64,000 nt of DNA from Thermodesulfobacterium sp. TA1 (GTDB lineage Bacteria > Desulfobacterota > Thermodesulfobacteria > Thermodesulfobacteriales > Thermodesulfobacteriaceae), in assembly GCF_008630935.1 (NCBI RefSeq), contig NZ_CP043908.1:1178001-1242000 (forward strand). Reading direction: 5' to 3'. Under the pieces are notes generated by a model. It saw only the letters and a program-made list of their open reading frames with translations. It was not told the origin of the DNA and did no database searches. Position 1 is the stretch's first letter. The number at the start of each line of letters is the position of its first letter. Positions 62,267 to 64,000 of the stretch are shown piece after piece. The position numbers were made by a program, and so were the translations under genes.

Positions 62267-62971
62267 TTAGAACAGCCAGAAAAGTTGTAAAAGTCTGGTG
62301 ATAATACCTGGTCCGCTTGCAGCTTCGCTATTGGGTCCTTTACCGCTATACTCTATGTAAGCGTCTGAAATCTGGGTAGAAAGAACCGAATTATCTGCGG
62401 CTATATCTTCTGGTCTTACTATTCCTGTAAGGGTTATATACTCAAGGTCTCTATTTCTTTTAATCGTCCTTACCCCTTGAATTACTAAGTTGCCGTTAGG
62501 TAAAACCTTAACCACCCTTGCGCTTAAAGTAGCCACAATCTTACTTTGCCTTGCAGTTTGACCTTGACCAGAAGTGGAAGAGCTCATTTCCCCTTTAAAC
62601 AAAGTCCCTAAATCTGCAGCATTAGGCAAAAACCTGCTTTTTATCTCGTTTTCATACCCTAAAATGTTTGAAATACCTGCTGAAGCAGAACTACTTTTTC
62701 CGCTTTTTTGACTTACTGTATTAGAACTCTGATAGGTCTCCACGATTTTAACGGTTAAAATATCCCCTACGAACCTTGCCCTTTTGTCAGCATAGGCGTA
62801 CAAGTCTCTTCCTTCTTTATAAAGAGAACCCTTACTTAAATATCTTCCTTCTTCTACTTGAACGCTTACCTCAGGCGGTGGAGGAGGGGTCGGAGGGGTC
62901 TTAGGATCAAACTCCCAACACCCCCATAAAAAGAATAGACATCCCAAAAGCCAAATTTTTGAGATTTTCAT
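62267..62971 (-). CDS. flgH: Flagellar L-ring lipoprotein
   Basis: Outer-membrane L-ring subunit, 234 residues. The signal peptide ends in a lipobox (FLWGC, Cys18), as expected for the FlgH lipoprotein, followed by proline-rich PPTPPPPPEV. Family parts include LYAYADKRARFVGDILTVKIVETYQSSNTVSQKSGKSSSA and IRTIKRNRDLEYITLTGIVRPEDIAADNSVLSTQISDAYIEYSGKG. Its start codon shares one base with the flgA stop. Confidence 0.97.
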   Translation of the reverse strand: MKISKIWLLGCLFFLWGCWEFDPKTPPTPPPPPEVSVQVEEGRYLSKGSLYKEGRDLYAYADKRARFVGDILTVKIVETYQSSNTVSQKSGKSSSASAGISNILGYENEIKSRFLPNAADLGTLFKGEMSSSTSGQGQTARQSKIVATLSARVVKVLPNGNLVIQGVRTIKRNRDLEYITLTGIVRPEDIAADNSVLSTQISDAYIEYSGKGPNSEAASGPGIITRLLQLFWLF

Positions 62972-63669
62972 CAGAGCACCACCTCTATCTCTTTTGATGA
63001 AACTACCTTTCCTAAGACCTCTTTATTACTGCTCAGGTTTTTTACCTTAATCATCTCTTCTTTTCTTCCGTCTTGTAAGGCCTTCCCTTTAGCCTGCACC
63101 AAAAATCCCTTGCCTCTGGCTGTAATCACCACCACTTGTCCTCTCTTTATTAAAAGGGCTTCGGCTAAAAAGGACTTTCTTAAGACCACATTAGGTTTAA
63201 GGCTAGTCCTCAATTCTTTACCTAAAACCTCTTCTTTTTGTAAAATCACATCTTGGGGAAGTTTAGAAAGGGGCTTTTTCTCAAAGACCACATGTTCTTC
63301 TCTGATTACCTCTCCTTTTTCTAAAGGCTTGGTTAAAACCAAAACAGGGACATAAGCCTCCACATAACCCCAAACTCTAATCCTTAGGGCTTCTTTTCCC
63401 TCTTTAAAAAACACCAAAACTAAAGTATTAGACCCAAGCCCAGCCCTTCCTAAAAAATTAGCTTTATACGGGATGTTTTTTTCTACTTTGACATTCCTTG
63501 GTTCTACACTAAACCTTTCTAAGCTTAAATTAGGATAAACTTTACCTAACCTTGCCTCTATTTCTTTTAAAAAGATTTTTTTATAGTCTTCTGGTGTATA
63601 AAAATCTTCTGCCCTTAAAGAACTAAAGAAAAAAACTACTAAAACCCAAACCAAACCAAACCTTCTCAT
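62971..63669 (-). CDS. flgA: Flagella basal body P-ring formation protein FlgA
   Basis: Periplasmic chaperone for P-ring assembly, 232 residues. It has a signal peptide (about 1-20) and a C-terminal SAF domain (VPVLVLTKPLEKGEVIREEHVVFEKKPLSKLP ... LGKELRTSLKPNVVLRKSFLAEALLIKRGQVVVITARGKGFLVQAKGKALQDGRKEEMIKVKNLSSNKEVLGKVV). The order flgG-flgA-flgH-flgI is common outside enterics. It starts seven bases after flgG ends. Confidence 0.95.
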   Translation of the reverse strand: MRRFGLVWVLVVFFFSSLRAEDFYTPEDYKKIFLKEIEARLGKVYPNLSLERFSVEPRNVKVEKNIPYKANFLGRAGLGSNTLVLVFFKEGKEALRIRVWGYVEAYVPVLVLTKPLEKGEVIREEHVVFEKKPLSKLPQDVILQKEEVLGKELRTSLKPNVVLRKSFLAEALLIKRGQVVVITARGKGFLVQAKGKALQDGRKEEMIKVKNLSSNKEVLGKVVSSKEIEVVL

Positions 63670-63675
63670 CTAACC

Positions 63676-64000
63676 TTACCTCTTAAGGTTATTGGCTATC
63701 TCTAAAAGTTGGTCTGCGGTTAAAACCCCTTTGGAGTTAGACTCATAAGCCCTCTGCGTAATGATCATTTTTACCATCTCTTCTACTATATCTACGTTAG
63801 ACATCTCAAGATATCCCTGGGCTATTGTTCCAAACCCGTTTTGTCCAGGATTTCCTTCTATCACATCTCCAGCAGCATCGGTTGGTTTAAAAAGATTTCT
63901 TCCAACCGCATAAAGACCTGCAGGGTTGGTAAAGTCGTAAATGGTAAGTTGTGCCTGGGCTAAGGTCTCTCCTCTTGGTCCAAGAGCAGTAATAACTCCG
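63676..64000 (-). CDS. flgG: Flagellar distal rod protein FlgG (partial)
   Basis: The frame runs in from the right edge, so only the last 107 residues or so are visible. They contain the FlgG sequence GETLAQAQLTIYDFTNPAGLYAVGRNLFKPTDAAGD and the C-terminal rod-protein motif GTIAQGYLEMSNVDIVEEMVKMIITQRAYESNSKGVLTADQLLEIANNLKR. The motif and the adjacent flgA fit FlgG rather than FlgF. Confidence 0.95.
   Translation of the reverse strand, partial: GVITALGPRGETLAQAQLTIYDFTNPAGLYAVGRNLFKPTDAAGDVIEGNPGQNGFGTIAQGYLEMSNVDIVEEMVKMIITQRAYESNSKGVLTADQLLEIANNLKR

Overview
This is AT-rich bacterial chromosome, almost fully coding, from a Gram-negative flagellated thermophile that I infer to be a sulfate reducer of the Thermodesulfobacteriota, probably Thermodesulfobacterium-like. 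The pointers are DsrC with both redox cysteines of its C-terminal arm, flagellar P- and L-ring genes that imply an outer membrane, Lys/Glu-rich proteins, and an ATP synthase cluster that starts with b' and b and lacks the a and c subunits. No rRNA, tRNA, CRISPR array or intact insertion sequence was seen.

Layout. 1-3.2 kb, minus strand: lhgO, a small zinc-ribbon gene interrupted by an in-frame UGA, dnaX and ybaB (runs off the left edge). 3.5-10.7 kb, plus strand: leuC, leuD, mazG, a ZnuCB-type metal ABC transporter, tatD, aspS and a Mut7-C-like gene. 10.7-13.7 kb, minus: acyl-CoA dehydrogenase with etfB and etfA. 13.9-25.8 kb, minus: a comEA-like gene, dsrC, an ArgA-like acetyltransferase, a SPOR protein, argS, a Cys-rich small protein, an rluA-type gene, a giant AsmA-like protein, pdxA, dnaK and grpE. 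25.9-26.8 kb: nadC (plus), facing ppaC (minus). 27.9-30.1 kb, plus: a pilZ-motA-motB operon behind a sigma-28-like promoter. 30.1-41.6 kb, minus: der, archease, comEC, yggS, 5-formyl-THF cyclo-ligase and the ATP synthase genes. 41.7-46 kb, minus: rodA, mrdA, mreD, mreC. 46-52.9 kb, minus: thrC, two small genes, an MBL-fold hydrolase, a TPR protein, selA and an aminotransferase. 53-56.3 kb, plus: a structured leader, a citrate/isopropylmalate-synthase-type enzyme with a Cache-type sensor tail, and a TolB-like propeller. 56.3-64 kb, minus: flgL, flgK, flgN, flgJ, flgI, flgH, flgA and flgG (runs off the right edge).

How it fits together. Amino-acid synthesis (leuCD, thrC, the argA-like gene, the aminotransferase, the synthase at 53.3 kb), energy metabolism (DsrC, F1Fo ATPase, manganese pyrophosphatase, ETF), cell elongation (mreC, mreD, mrdA, rodA), DNA uptake (comEC, comEA-like) and motility (flg genes, pilZ-motAB) share the window. 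selA shows that the cell makes selenocysteine, which makes the in-frame UGA at 1868-1870 worth attention: a 7-bp hairpin with a GUGC loop starts 10 nt after it, close to bacterial SECIS geometry.

Most unusual signals: (1) that UGA-containing zinc-ribbon gene; (2) a GC-rich, pseudoknot-capable leader at 53134-53234 in front of an enzyme fused to a PDC/Cache-type sensor domain; (3) motB split at a run of nine A, where loss of one A restores the full protein, suggesting transcriptional slippage, recent mutation or an assembly error; (4) terminators of highly expressed genes (dsrC, the atp operon) that overlap the start of the next gene.
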